From: Actinomycetota bacterium
GTDB taxonomy: Bacteria; Actinomycetota; Actinomycetes; Mycobacteriales; Micromonosporaceae
DNA: 64,000 nucleotides
Direction of reading: 5' to 3'
Assembly: GCA_005885555.1 (NCBI GenBank)
Contig: VAWN01000042.1
Location: 31,587 to 95,586, forward strand
This document shows positions 17,276 through 26,078 of the stretch, in pieces; positions within the stretch are counted from its first letter, which is position 1; every line of letters starts with the position of its first letter. A program made the translations under genes and the position numbers. Below the pieces are notes generated by a model. It saw nothing but the letters and a program-made list of their open reading frames with translations. It searched no databases and was not told the origin of the DNA.

Positions 17276-17472
17276 GTTCGGGCCACCCGCCACACGGAGA
17301 AGCCGAGCAGGACCAGCACCGCGACCGGGAGCACCCACCACGCGGACACGCCGAGATAGACCAGCAGGGCGGTGACGGCCAGGGCGAGCGCCACACCGGC
17401 CGCGATCCGCCAGTCGTCGCCGATCAGGAAGTCGTACCAGAACGCGGCGAACGACCGCAGCGCCCGGATCAC
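17269..17472 (-). CDS. Small two-helix membrane protein
   Basis: 67 residues from a GTG start that overlaps the upstream stop (GTGA at 17469-17472). It shows two closely spaced hydrophobic segments (IAAGVALALAVTALLVYLGV and WWVLPVAVLVLLGFSVW) and basic ends, so it is an integral membrane protein. The overlap with the COG4280-like gene implies co-translation and a shared role, possibly as an accessory subunit. I do not recognise a named family. Confidence 0.7.
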   Translation of the reverse strand: MIRALRSFAAFWYDFLIGDDWRIAAGVALALAVTALLVYLGVSAWWVLPVAVLVLLGFSVWRVARTK

Positions 17473-18221
17473 GGGGTCTCCGCCGGTGCGGGCGCGACCC
17501 GGGTGGTACGCAACGCGGCGACCGCGGCCACCGAGAACGCCACGATGACCGCGAGCAGCACGAGGATCGCGGCGTCACCGCCGGGCCACCGCACGCCCGC
17601 GCCTTCGGCGCCCCAGAAGGTACCGAAGGTGGTCAGCAGCGCGCCGACCGCGAACTTCATCGTGTTCTCCGGTACCCGTGAAAGCGGCGCCCGGATCGCG
17701 AATCCGGTCACGGTGACCAGGACGACCGCCGCCGTGGCACCGATGACGGCCAGCCCGATGTGGCCCTGGTTGGCGCCGAAGGTCACCACGATGAAGGCGA
17801 CCTCCAGTCCCTCCAGCACGACCGCCTTGAACGACAGCGTGAAGCCGTACCAGTCGGGTACCGCCAGCCGCCGCTGCCGTCCCGCCCGCCCGGCCGCCGC
17901 GACCTGCCGCGCGTAGGTGCCCGCCTCGTCGTGTAGCTCCTTGAGCCCGGCCGCGCGCAGAATCGCCTTGCGCAGCCACTGCAGCCCGAACACCAGCAGC
18001 AGCGCGCCGACCACGAGGCGCAGCGCACCCAGCGGTACCACGGTCAGCGCCGGCCCGAGCACCGCCACGACCGCGGCCAGGACGACCAGGCCGCCACCGA
18101 CCCCGGTCAGCGCGGAACGCCAGTCCCGGGTGACCCCGGCGGCGAGCACGACCGTCAACGCCTCGACGGCCTCCACCGCACACGCGAGGAACACCGTCGC
18201 GACCAGGAACCAGGAACCCAT
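17469..18221 (-). CDS. Polytopic membrane protein (COG4280-like)
   Basis: 250 residues with about six hydrophobic helices. The protein looks internally duplicated: helix 1 has EAVEALTVVLAAG and a central helix has LEGLEVAFIVVTFGA, each with an E-x-x-E pair inside the membrane, which recalls cation/oxidised-metal permease folds such as FTR1 or GDT1. A basic cytoplasmic loop (AAAGRAGRQRRLAV) separates the halves. The resemblance to uncharacterised COG4280 proteins is from memory, not a search. The start ATG at 18221 is the first available, 28 bp from the GGDEF-EAL stop at 18250. An ion- or metal-transport role is possible but unproven. Confidence 0.65.
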   Translation of the reverse strand: MGSWFLVATVFLACAVEAVEALTVVLAAGVTRDWRSALTGVGGGLVVLAAVVAVLGPALTVVPLGALRLVVGALLLVFGLQWLRKAILRAAGLKELHDEAGTYARQVAAAGRAGRQRRLAVPDWYGFTLSFKAVVLEGLEVAFIVVTFGANQGHIGLAVIGATAAVVLVTVTGFAIRAPLSRVPENTMKFAVGALLTTFGTFWGAEGAGVRWPGGDAAILVLLAVIVAFSVAAVAALRTTRVAPAPAETP

Positions 18222-18249
18222 CCGTCGAGGGTACTTGTGCGGTGCGCCC

Positions 18250-20442
18250 TCAGGCCGGCGGGAACTCGGTCGCCGGCATCGGCCGGGCGAACAGGTACCC
18301 CTGACCGAACCCGCAGCCGACCTCGCGCAGTACCCGGGCCTGTTCGGCGGTCTCGACGCCCTCCGCGACGGCGGTCAGCGACAGTGCCTCGGTGAGTCGG
18401 GTGATGGTACGCAGGAACGCCTCGCCCTGCCGGCTCGCGACGCCGCCCTCGACGAACGAGCGGTCGATCTTCAGGATGTCGACCGGGAACATGCGCAGGT
18501 AGGACAGCGACGAGTACCCGGTGCCGAAGTCGTCGATGGCCAGCCGCACCCCGATCGCCCGGATCCGGCGCAGCCGCTCCTCGGCGTTGGCCCGGTCGGA
18601 CATGATGGTGCTCTCGGTGATCTCCAGCACGAGGCGTTCCGGGTCCAGACCGGTCGCGTCGAGCACCCGCCGCACGTCGGCGACCAGATCCGGGTCGTGC
18701 AACTGGCGGGCGGACAGGTTCACCGAGACCGACGGCGCCGGCCGGCCCGGCGCGCCCGGCCAGCGCACCGCCTGCGCGCAGGCTTCGGCGAGCATCCGGC
18801 GGCCGACCGGGACGATCAGGCCGGTCTCCTCGGCGAGCGGGATGAACTCCAGCGGCGCCACCACGCCCCGGGTCGGGTGCCGCCAGCGGGCGAGCGCCTC
18901 GGCGGAGTACAGCTCGCCGGTGTCCAGCGACACGATCGGCTGGAACACCGCGAACAGCTCGTCGCCCTCCAGCGCCCGGCGCAGGTCCGCTTCGAGACTG
19001 ACCCGCTTGACCAGACTGGCGTGCATGCTCGGCTCGAACATGACGAGCCGGTCGCCACCGGCCTGCTTCGCGCGGTACATGGCGGTGTCGGCCTCGCGCA
19101 GCACGTCGCCGGTGTGCGCGCCGCGGGTGGCCGCTGCGATGCCGATGCTGCCGCCGACCCGGACGTCCTCGCCGCTGAGCCGGTACGGGGTGGCCAGTTC
19201 CGCGAGCAGCCGGGTGGCCAGCTGCCGTACCGTCTCCGCGCTGGTGTCCTCGACCAGCACCGCGAACTCGTCGCCGCCGAACCGCGCCAGGCAGTCCTCG
19301 CTGCGCAGGCAGCCGCGCAGCCGCCGGCCGATCTCGCGCAGCAGCTCGTCGCCCGCGGCGTGCCCGAGCGTGTCGTTGACGAGCTTGAACCGGTCGAGGT
19401 CGAGGAACAGCACGTACGCGCGGGACCCGGCGGTGGCGCGGGAGACGGCCCGCTCCAACCGTTGCAGGAACGCCATCCGGTTGGGCAGCCCGGTGACCGG
19501 GTCGCGGAACGCGTGCTGCGCGGTCGCCAGCGTCCGGGCGTCGGACATCGCGACGCTCACCTGGTCGGCGAACGTCAGCAGGGTGCGCTCGTCCGCCTCG
19601 GTGAACGTGTGGTCCGCGCGGAACGACACGACCACGAGGCTGCCGACGACCGCGCCGTTCTCGTGCACCGGTGCGGCCATCGCCGCCCGCGCGCCGCGCT
19701 CGACCAGTTGCGGTACCGCATAAGGCTGCGCCGGATAGTCGTTGGTGCGGACCGGGGCGTCGAGCTGGTACGCGGTGGCGCCGATGCTCGCCTCCAGCTT
19801 CAGCGTCGGCATCGGGCTCTGGGTGGTGACGACGGTGGCGCTGACCGAGGCGATGCCGAGGCCGTCGCCGTCGGCGAGGTAGAGGACGGACAACTCGGTA
19901 CCGAAGATGCCGAGCAGGCTTTCGGTGACGGTGTCGAGTACCTCCGGCAGGGCGGCCCGTTGCGCGATCGCGTGCTGCACCCGGCCCACCTCGTCGAGCA
20001 CCCGCTGCCGCTGGTTCAGCTCGCCCAGCGTGCGCAACGGGCGCAGCGCCAGGTGCAGTACCCACGCCATGCCGCGCAACAGCAGCATCTCGTCGGCGCT
20101 GAAGTGGTCGGCACCGGCCCGGGCGACCACCAGGTGCGCCGCGCCCGCGCCGTCGAGGCGCACCGTTGCCGCGCGGCACTTTCCCAGCCCCGGAACGTCC
20201 ACCAGGTCCGGACCGCCACGCGCCACGGCGAGCAGGTCGTCCACCGGTTCGGTGTCCGGCCCGAGACCCACCGCGGTGACCATCCGGCCGCCCGCGACGA
20301 GCAGACCGACCGCCGCGTCGAGCGCTTCGAGTACCCGTTCCACCGCGGCACGCATCGCCGCCGTCTCGTCGGTCTCCTCCGCCAGCAGCGCAAGGAACTC
20401 GACGAGTTGCGAGGTGCTCCACGACCCGGATGCGGCGCCCAT
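18250..20442 (-). CDS. GAF - GGDEF - EAL cyclic-di-GMP enzyme
   Basis: 730 residues. Two sensory segments, at least the second a GAF domain (about 180-310), precede a GGDEF domain with intact active site (RFGGDEFAV) and an inhibitory RxxD site (RSED) five residues ahead. The EAL domain is also intact (AEALARWRHP, NLSARQL, DFGTGYSSL, AEGVET). It could therefore both make and degrade c-di-GMP, with feedback inhibition of synthesis. No transmembrane helix is visible, so it is cytoplasmic. The FIST sensor stop lies only four bases upstream, indicating an operon in which FIST probably gives the ligand input. Which activity dominates cannot be read from sequence. Confidence 0.93.
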   Translation of the reverse strand: MGAASGSWSTSQLVEFLALLAEETDETAAMRAAVERVLEALDAAVGLLVAGGRMVTAVGLGPDTEPVDDLLAVARGGPDLVDVPGLGKCRAATVRLDGAGAAHLVVARAGADHFSADEMLLLRGMAWVLHLALRPLRTLGELNQRQRVLDEVGRVQHAIAQRAALPEVLDTVTESLLGIFGTELSVLYLADGDGLGIASVSATVVTTQSPMPTLKLEASIGATAYQLDAPVRTNDYPAQPYAVPQLVERGARAAMAAPVHENGAVVGSLVVVSFRADHTFTEADERTLLTFADQVSVAMSDARTLATAQHAFRDPVTGLPNRMAFLQRLERAVSRATAGSRAYVLFLDLDRFKLVNDTLGHAAGDELLREIGRRLRGCLRSEDCLARFGGDEFAVLVEDTSAETVRQLATRLLAELATPYRLSGEDVRVGGSIGIAAATRGAHTGDVLREADTAMYRAKQAGGDRLVMFEPSMHASLVKRVSLEADLRRALEGDELFAVFQPIVSLDTGELYSAEALARWRHPTRGVVAPLEFIPLAEETGLIVPVGRRMLAEACAQAVRWPGAPGRPAPSVSVNLSARQLHDPDLVADVRRVLDATGLDPERLVLEITESTIMSDRANAEERLRRIRAIGVRLAIDDFGTGYSSLSYLRMFPVDILKIDRSFVEGGVASRQGEAFLRTITRLTEALSLTAVAEGVETAEQARVLREVGCGFGQGYLFARPMPATEFPPA

Positions 20443-20446
20443 CTGC

Positions 20447-21616
20447 TCAGCCGAACGCCACGGCCACGATGGTCTGGTTGTGGAAGCCGTTGACGCCGCG
20501 GGTACGGGCGATCTCGCCGTAGGTGTAGAAGCCCGCGAGCGCCGCGTCGCCGACCCGCTTGCCCATCACGGCGCGCTCGGCGACCACGCCGTCGTCGCCG
20601 AGGACGGCCCGCCGGCCGGCGCAGTCGAACACCAGCAACGCCTGCAGCGGTACGCCGTCCAGCGCGCCGATCGCCTCCTCGCAGGCGCCGTCGGCGGCGT
20701 CCAATGTGGACTGTGCGTCGCCGGACATCAGCCACGCGGACGCGCCCTTGGGTACCCCGCCGGCACAGCGCAGCGTCCGCGTCCGCGGATCGGCGCCGAG
20801 CACGTGGCGTACCGCGTCGTCGCCGCGCCGGCAGACGGCCAGCGGCCGGGTGAGGGAGAAGTCGAAGAAGGCGGCCGGGTCGCGGTCGATGCCGGGCGGC
20901 GCGTGCAACCGTTGCAGGTAAACGTCCAGCGCCGGCTGGTCGTCCAGGGTGTGCACCTCGTTTCCGGCGCTGCCGGTGACCACCATCGCGTCGCTGTACC
21001 GGCGCCAGCCGTGCCGCACCGCGATGGCGACCGGCCCGTCCGAACCGAGCGACGCGGCGACCACGCTGTCCTGCAACACTTCGGTGCCGTGGAACTGTTG
21101 CGAGGTGACCATCCGCATGTCGTCCGCGGCGCCGCCACCGATCAGCGGTACCGTCGCGCCGACCACGCCGTACGCGCCGCGGATCATCTCCTGCTGGTCG
21201 CCGGCGAGCGCGTCGGTGAGCATCAGGGCGACCCGGTTACCGGTGCGGGGCAGGGGAAGCAGGGCGGTGGCGACCCGTTCGCCGGTGCCGCGCGGGTCGT
21301 CGCGCAGGCCGGTGGCGTGTCCGGTACGGACGTCGAAGGCGCCGCCGAAGCCGACCGCGACCACGCCGGTGCCCAGGGCCGGTCCGGGGCCGATGCCGCC
21401 GGCCGTCGAGCAGCCGATGACCGGTACCCCCGGCGCCTGCGCCGCAACCCCGGCGAGCAGTGCCGCAAGGTCGTAGCCGAACGACGGGAAGACCACCAGC
21501 AACCGCGGATCAGGGCCGCGCAGCGCGCCCCGCGCGGCCGCGGTGCCGGCGGGTCCGGCGTCCCGGTCGGTCGAGTGACCCACCTGTACCCATCGCGGAC
21601 CCGCCTCGCTCGTCAT
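20447..21616 (-). CDS. FIST-domain (FIST_N/FIST_C) sensory protein
   Basis: 389 residues spanning FIST_N (about 30-220; VVFPSFGYDLAALL, PVIGCSTAGGIG, GGGAADDM) and FIST_C (about 230-385; CEEAIGALDGVPLQALLVFDCAGRRAVLG, then GFYTYGEIARTRGVNGFHNQT, the typical ending). FIST domains are thought to bind small ligands, perhaps amino acids, in signal transduction. The ATG at 21616 is chosen because the domain begins soon after; the frame stays open to 22051, but that part is antisense to the divergent gene. The next gene downstream encodes the GGDEF-EAL protein, a recurring partnership. No secretion signal is seen. Confidence 0.88.
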   Translation of the reverse strand: MTSEAGPRWVQVGHSTDRDAGPAGTAAARGALRGPDPRLLVVFPSFGYDLAALLAGVAAQAPGVPVIGCSTAGGIGPGPALGTGVVAVGFGGAFDVRTGHATGLRDDPRGTGERVATALLPLPRTGNRVALMLTDALAGDQQEMIRGAYGVVGATVPLIGGGAADDMRMVTSQQFHGTEVLQDSVVAASLGSDGPVAIAVRHGWRRYSDAMVVTGSAGNEVHTLDDQPALDVYLQRLHAPPGIDRDPAAFFDFSLTRPLAVCRRGDDAVRHVLGADPRTRTLRCAGGVPKGASAWLMSGDAQSTLDAADGACEEAIGALDGVPLQALLVFDCAGRRAVLGDDGVVAERAVMGKRVGDAALAGFYTYGEIARTRGVNGFHNQTIVAVAFG

Positions 21617-21686
21617 GGCGGGACCATCGACACCGGCCCGGGGCAAGCTGAGGGAAATTCTGCTCCGGTTCGGCCGCGCGCTGCCG

Positions 21687-23306
21687 ATGGATACCGGCAT
21701 GAGCCCTCGGTCGCCGGTCCCGGCATGCGCACCGGCGGCGGCGCCCGGCTGGTCGGCCGAGCGGCTGGCCGCCCAGCTCGACGTGCTCGAGAACCAGCGG
21801 GACCGCGACGTCGAGGAGGTACTGGCCGAAGGCGTGGCGCTGCAACGTGCCGCGGAGGCGATCCCCGACCCGGCACTGGCCCGCCGTGCCGAACTGTTGC
21901 AGGCGGACATGCTCGACCGGCTCGGCGAGACCCAGCGCGCCGTGCGGATGCTGTGGGCGGTGCACGGGTGGGCGGCCGAGCGGGACTGCCGGCCGGTACT
22001 GGCACGCAGCCACCTGCTGCTGTCCCGTACCCACCACAACCTCGGGGACATGTCGGCCTGCCTGGAGCACGCGGTGTCCGCCGTGGAGTACCTCGGCGAG
22101 GATGCGCCACCCGACCGGCGCGCGCACTACGTGGCGAAGCTGGCCGACGCGCTGGGCTGGGCCGGTTCGTTCGACGCCGCCCGGGAACGGTACCGGCAGG
22201 CCGAGCGGCTCGCCGTCGCCGCCGGGAACCCGGAGCGGCAGATCATGGTGCTCAACAACCTGGCCTACACCGAGTACGAGGCGGGCGAGTTCAACGCGGC
22301 CTGGACCGTGGTCGAGCGGATGTTCGCGTTCCGTGACCGCACCGGCCGCGAGTTCGACGGCAACGACCTGGACACGATCTCCCGCATCCAGCTCGCGCTG
22401 GGCCGGCACGCCGACGCGGAGAAGACGGTACTGCAGGCGATCGCGACCTACGGTCACATGCGCAACAGGGAAGCCGACTGTATGGCCGAGTACCTGCTGA
22501 CCCTGGCGACCGCCCGGCGCGGACTCGGTGCGCTGTACGGCGCACAGGCCAGCCTGGACCACAGCCTCGCGCTGTGCGAGGAGCGGGCGCTGGGCGACGT
22601 GCGCGTGCGGGTACTGCAGGAGCAGGCGGAACTGTACGCCGCGGCGGGCGACTACCGGCGCGCGTTCGCGACGTACAAGGCGTTCCACCGCGCCGAGGAG
22701 GCGCAGCGCTCGGCGCAGCAGGAGGCGCAGGCGCGTACCCGGCAGGCCATCTTCGAGACCACCGAGGCGCGGCAGCATGCCGAGCGGTTCCGCGAGCAGG
22801 CCCGCACCGACCCGCTGACCGGGCTGCCGAACCGGCGCTACGTCGACGAGGAGCTGCCGTTCGTCCTCGCCCGTGCCGAGGCGGCCGGCGTCCCCGTCAC
22901 CGTCGCGCTGGCCGACCTGGACCACTTCAAGCGCATCAACGACACCCTGTCGCACGACGTGGGCGACCGGGTCCTGGCGACGGTCGGCGAACTGCTGCGC
23001 GCGGGGCTGCGTACCGACGGCTTCGTCGCGCGGCTCGGTGGCGAGGAGTTCCTGGTGGTACTGCCCGGCCTCGGGGCGAGCCAGGCCGAGTACCGGCTGG
23101 ACGTGCTGCGCAACGGGATCCGCGCGCACGACTGGGTACCGCTGACCGGCGAGCTACCGGTGACCGTGAGCATCGGTGCGGTGTGCCTGGCTCCCGGCGA
23201 CCGGGCGGGCCAGGCGGAACTGCTCGGCGCCGCCGACCACAATCTGTATGCCGCCAAGCGCTGCGGCCGCGACCGGGTGGTGGCCGACACCTTCGTGGTC
23301 AGGTAG
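21687..23306 (+). CDS. TPR-repeat diguanylate cyclase
   Basis: About 539 residues. The first 370 residues form helical TPR-like repeats (for example LLLSRTHHNLGDMSACLEHA and LNNLAYTEYEAGEFNAAW), followed by a short coiled linker. The C-terminal GGDEF domain has DPLTGLPNRR, DLDHFKRIND and the active GGEEF loop (ARLGGEEFLVVLPG). The RxxD inhibitory site is absent (RTDG at that position), so product feedback is probably weak. The start is uncertain: ATGs at 21615, 21687 and 21699 share the frame, but 21615 overlaps the start of the divergent FIST gene. Together with FIST and GGDEF-EAL it forms a local c-di-GMP module. Confidence 0.9.
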   Translation: MDTGMSPRSPVPACAPAAAPGWSAERLAAQLDVLENQRDRDVEEVLAEGVALQRAAEAIPDPALARRAELLQADMLDRLGETQRAVRMLWAVHGWAAERDCRPVLARSHLLLSRTHHNLGDMSACLEHAVSAVEYLGEDAPPDRRAHYVAKLADALGWAGSFDAARERYRQAERLAVAAGNPERQIMVLNNLAYTEYEAGEFNAAWTVVERMFAFRDRTGREFDGNDLDTISRIQLALGRHADAEKTVLQAIATYGHMRNREADCMAEYLLTLATARRGLGALYGAQASLDHSLALCEERALGDVRVRVLQEQAELYAAAGDYRRAFATYKAFHRAEEAQRSAQQEAQARTRQAIFETTEARQHAERFREQARTDPLTGLPNRRYVDEELPFVLARAEAAGVPVTVALADLDHFKRINDTLSHDVGDRVLATVGELLRAGLRTDGFVARLGGEEFLVVLPGLGASQAEYRLDVLRNGIRAHDWVPLTGELPVTVSIGAVCLAPGDRAGQAELLGAADHNLYAAKRCGRDRVVADTFVVR

Positions 23307-23344
23307 CCGAGCGGCGCGACGGCGTCCACTGGCATGATGGTGTG

Positions 23345-23788
23345 GTGACCGAGGAAGAGATCATCCGGTTCATGAGCGCCCTGCCGGGCGTCTTCACCCA
23401 GACCGCCCAGACCGCCGACGGTTCACCCGAGATCGCCTGCGGTGACACGTTCTTCTTCCACGAACCCGACCGCAAGATGCCGTTCGCTACGATCGTCACG
23501 AAGGACTACCCGGGGTGGGACACCGCGTCGTACCTCGACCGGCCCGGCGTGTTCCGGGTCAACGCCGCGGTCGGGCGCGAGCGGTTCGCGCAACTGCTGG
23601 GGTACCCGCCGGCCGCGCACGCCGAACACGCGGGGGAGTACGACTACACCGCGCTGGACCGGCTCGTCCCGCATCCGGTGTACGCGGCGCAGGGCTGGGT
23701 GTCGATCCTGAACCCGAGCGGGGACACGGTACGGCCGGTGCTCGTCGCGGCACACGAGCGGGCCGGACAGCGGCACGGGTCGGGCTGA
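23345..23788 (+). CDS. DUF6194 family protein
   Basis: 147 residues from a GTG (VTEEEIIRFMSALPGVF). The sequence has the features I know for this actinobacterial family: GDTFFFHEPDRKMPFATIVTK in the middle, then DRPGVFRVN, and near the end LDRLVPHPVYAAQGWVSILNP. The frame is open far upstream, but that stretch is antiphase to the GGEEF gene. A neighbouring GTG at 23342 is equally possible. Function is unknown; homologues often sit alone. The gene is followed by a strong hairpin (23808-23839). Confidence 0.82.
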   Translation: MTEEEIIRFMSALPGVFTQTAQTADGSPEIACGDTFFFHEPDRKMPFATIVTKDYPGWDTASYLDRPGVFRVNAAVGRERFAQLLGYPPAAHAEHAGEYDYTALDRLVPHPVYAAQGWVSILNPSGDTVRPVLVAAHERAGQRHGSG

Positions 23789-23807
23789 TGCGCTCGTCGT
23801 GAAACGC

Positions 23808-23839
23808 CGTGGGTGCCCCGCCGCGGCGGGACACCCACG
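23808..23839. terminator. Bidirectional hairpin between convergent genes
   Basis: A 16-base inverted repeat (CGTGGGTGCCCCGCCG then CGGCGGGACACCCACG) with one mismatch and no separate loop. It lies between the DUF6194 stop and the end of the convergent peptidase remnant. There is no clear T-tract, as is common for actinomycete terminators. Confidence 0.7.
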
Positions 23840-23855
23840 CAAACAGCGTGACCGG

Positions 23856-24235
23856 TCAGATGTGGGCGAGCGCCGGCACGAACGTGGCGGCGTCGATGGT
23901 TCCCCATCCACTGCTCAGGTCGGTCTCCGCGACCGGGGTCTCGACGAGCACGATGTGCGCGCCGGTGACTCCCTTGGCGTACAACGGGTTCAGGTTGTAC
24001 GCGAGGCGGTACTGCAGCGGCGAGTAGCAGTGGATGCCGATCTGCGCCACACAGTCCGAAGTGGACAGTGGGGCCACCCGCGTGACCGCCTGGACGTGTC
24101 CGGTGATCGCCGGCCGGGGCTGCACCGTCGCCTGGTGCGCCGCGGCTGTCATCGGGGAGGGCCGGCGCGAATGCCGCCATCGTGGTGGCGGCGGTCGCGG
24201 CGACCAGGTTCGCTGCGATTCGGGTGGTTCGTGCG
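23856..24235 (-). pseudogene. Truncated, frameshifted S53 (sedolisin)-type peptidase remnant
   Basis: The minus strand encodes a segment typical of the mature start of S53/S8-like secreted peptidases (SDCVAQIGIHCYSPLQYRL, then NLNPLYAKGVTGAHIVLVE), but a stop follows about 30 residues later and no catalytic domain is present. Upstream, a signal-peptide-like stretch (RIAANLVAATAATTMAAFAP) is in a different frame; a one-base slip in the GGGG run at 24154-24157 would join them. An AAAGGAG ribosome site sits at 24236-24242, but no ATG, GTG or TTG is placed correctly after it. I read this as a decayed gene. A sequencing error could explain the frameshift, but not the truncation. Confidence 0.65.
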
Positions 24236-24292
24236 CTCCTTTGTAGATCACGTTGCCCGAGCCTGTCCACCCTCGGAGTACCCTCGCGTACG

Positions 24293-24703
24293 CTACGCGC
24301 TCAACGACATCTCCAGCCGCACCCGCGTGCCGCCGGCGTCGCTGGACACCTCCACCCGGTCGCAGACCTCGTTCATCAGCCACAGGCCGCGCCCGCCGGT
24401 GGCCTCCAGCCCTGGCCGGTGCAGCGCCACCCGCGCCGGCAGCCCCGGACCGTGGTCGGACACCACGGCGATCAGCCGGTTCCCGTTGTCCTGCAACACC
24501 TCCACCAGCCCCCGGCCGCCCGCGTGCTTGATCGCGTTGGTGGCCGCTTCGTTCACGGCCAGCACAAGCTGCCCGCTGCGCTGCGCGGACAGGCCGGCCC
24601 GCCGCGCCGCCGACAGCACGATCCGGCGTAGCCGGCGCAGTTGCCGGGCGGTGAACGTCTGGCGGGTGACCGTGAGCGCTTCGTTGCCGGTGGACGAGTT
24701 CAC
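24293..24703 (-). CDS. RsbW-like ATP-binding (HATPase_c_2) regulator
   Basis: 136 residues. It is a stand-alone GHKL ATPase domain: N-box LAVNEAATNAIKHAGG, G1 box VSDHGPGLP, G2 box GGRGLWLMNEVCD. Such proteins act as anti-sigma factors or serine kinases of anti-anti-sigma factors. The GTG at 24703 is chosen because GCGGAGG stands seven bases upstream; the longer frame to 24751 begins before that site. No sigma factor or STAS partner is adjacent in the window, so its target is unknown. The neighbouring epimerase is transcribed in the same direction and ends 28 bp upstream. Confidence 0.85.
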   Translation of the reverse strand: MNSSTGNEALTVTRQTFTARQLRRLRRIVLSAARRAGLSAQRSGQLVLAVNEAATNAIKHAGGRGLVEVLQDNGNRLIAVVSDHGPGLPARVALHRPGLEATGGRGLWLMNEVCDRVEVSSDAGGTRVRLEMSLSA

Positions 24704-24731
24704 GGTGGACACCTCCGCGGTACAGCCGGTC

Positions 24732-25658
24732 CTACCTCCTGTGATCCCCACCGGGCCCGGGGCCTAATCCTCCGGTCACCCACGCGAGCACGTCGGCCGC
24801 GGTCACCGCCAGCGGCGTGGCCGGCAGGCCGGCCACCCGGGCCCGCGCGGCGCTGCGTTGCTGGGTCGGCCACCGCTGCGGGGGCCAGACGAGCGGAAGA
24901 CGCGACGGTACCGTGTCAGCCGGCACCGGTACGATCTCCACCTCGGTACCGGCCACCTCGGCGCAGGTGCCGATCAGCCCGGCCAGCGTGGTCGGCTCGG
25001 CCGGACCGACCGCGTTGAACGCACCCGGCCGGTCGTCGGTCAGCAGCCGCACCACGAGCCGGGCCAGGTCCCGCGAGTCGACCACCTGCACCGGCTGCTC
25101 CAGCCGGCCCGGCAGCGCGACCCGGCCACCCTCCGTAGCCCGGCGTACCCAGTACGTCAGCCCGTCCTGCCGGTCGTGCGGCCCGGCCACCTTGCCCGGC
25201 CGCACGATCGTCGCCCGCGTCCCGTACCGCGCCACGACGTCGTCCTCGCACGCCACCTTGCACGGCCCGTACGTGTCGTCGTCGAGCACCTCGGTGTCGC
25301 GCGCCGGTGCCCGCCGCGGCGTGTCCTCGTCACTGCCCGGCCCGACGCCGGTACGCACGTACACGGCGTGGCTGGAGATGAACAGGTACCGGCCGACCCG
25401 GTCGCCGAGCACCGCCATCGCCTGCCCGACGTGGCGGGGCACGTAGCCGCTGACGTCCACGACCGCGTCCCAGGTGCCGTCGCGCAACGACGCGTAGTCA
25501 CCGGTGTCCCGGTCGCCGGCCCGCCGGGGTACCCCGGGGAACAGGTCGGTACCGGTCCGGCCGCGGCCGAACAGGGTCACCTCGTTGCCGCAGCGCAGGG
25601 CGTCCTCGACGATCGCCCGGCCGACGAACGCGGTACCCCCGAGCACCAGAATCCGCAC
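24732..25658 (-). CDS. NAD-dependent epimerase/dehydratase (extended SDR)
   Basis: 308 residues. It has a Rossmann start (VRILVLGGTAFVGRAI), the catalytic Ser region (FISSHAVYV), and the YxxxK pair (YGPCK), followed by IVRPGKVAGPHD and a substrate domain. It is a cytosolic NAD(P)-dependent sugar-nucleotide or small-molecule epimerase/reductase; members like this are often annotated as 'NAD-dependent epimerase' without a known substrate. The GTG at 25658 is the first start at the fold; the frame runs open to 25826, but with no domain there. There is no pathway context. Confidence 0.85.
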   Translation of the reverse strand: MRILVLGGTAFVGRAIVEDALRCGNEVTLFGRGRTGTDLFPGVPRRAGDRDTGDYASLRDGTWDAVVDVSGYVPRHVGQAMAVLGDRVGRYLFISSHAVYVRTGVGPGSDEDTPRRAPARDTEVLDDDTYGPCKVACEDDVVARYGTRATIVRPGKVAGPHDRQDGLTYWVRRATEGGRVALPGRLEQPVQVVDSRDLARLVVRLLTDDRPGAFNAVGPAEPTTLAGLIGTCAEVAGTEVEIVPVPADTVPSRLPLVWPPQRWPTQQRSAARARVAGLPATPLAVTAADVLAWVTGGLGPGPGGDHRR

Positions 25659-25776
25659 CGCACCGACGCTACCGCCCTCGTTCCTCCGGTTGGCGCAAAC
25701 CACCTGATCACTCGGCTGTTCCCGGTCCGGTACCGCCGTAGTTTGTCGGGGCGGGGACCCGGAGGGGGTGGCGGCG

Positions 25777-25986
25777 GTGACGGTGAACCTGGCCCAGCCC
25801 GGCCTGCTGGTCTCGCTGCCCGGCATCCTGATCGTCGCCGTGGTGGCCGGTCGCCTGCTGGGCGTGCGCCGGTCGGTGGTGGCGAACCTGGTGTCCGGTC
25901 TGGTGGGGTGGCTGTGCGGGGTCGCGCTGTCCGAGGTGATCGCCCACGGTCACGTGAACCCGGTCTTACGCGACCGGAGCAATTGA
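25777..25986 (+). CDS. Small membrane protein with a TTA codon
   Basis: 69 residues from GTG (VTVNLAQPGLLVSLPG...) with GGAGG about 15 bases upstream; GTG at 25768 is an alternative. Two hydrophobic segments are visible (LLVSLPGILIVAVVAGRLL and VVANLVSGLVGWLCGVALS). One leucine near the end is a TTA codon (NPVLRD), rare in this genome and, in streptomycetes, dependent on the bldA tRNA. I do not recognise the family, and it may not be a real gene. Confidence 0.45.
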   Translation: MTVNLAQPGLLVSLPGILIVAVVAGRLLGVRRSVVANLVSGLVGWLCGVALSEVIAHGHVNPVLRDRSN

Positions 25987-26078
25987 CGGAGCGGACCAAT
26001 TGACCATCGTCCATTGACCGGGCCGGAGTGCGGGGATTAGCCTTCTCTGACAACGTTGTCGGAATCGGGGTGGGCACC

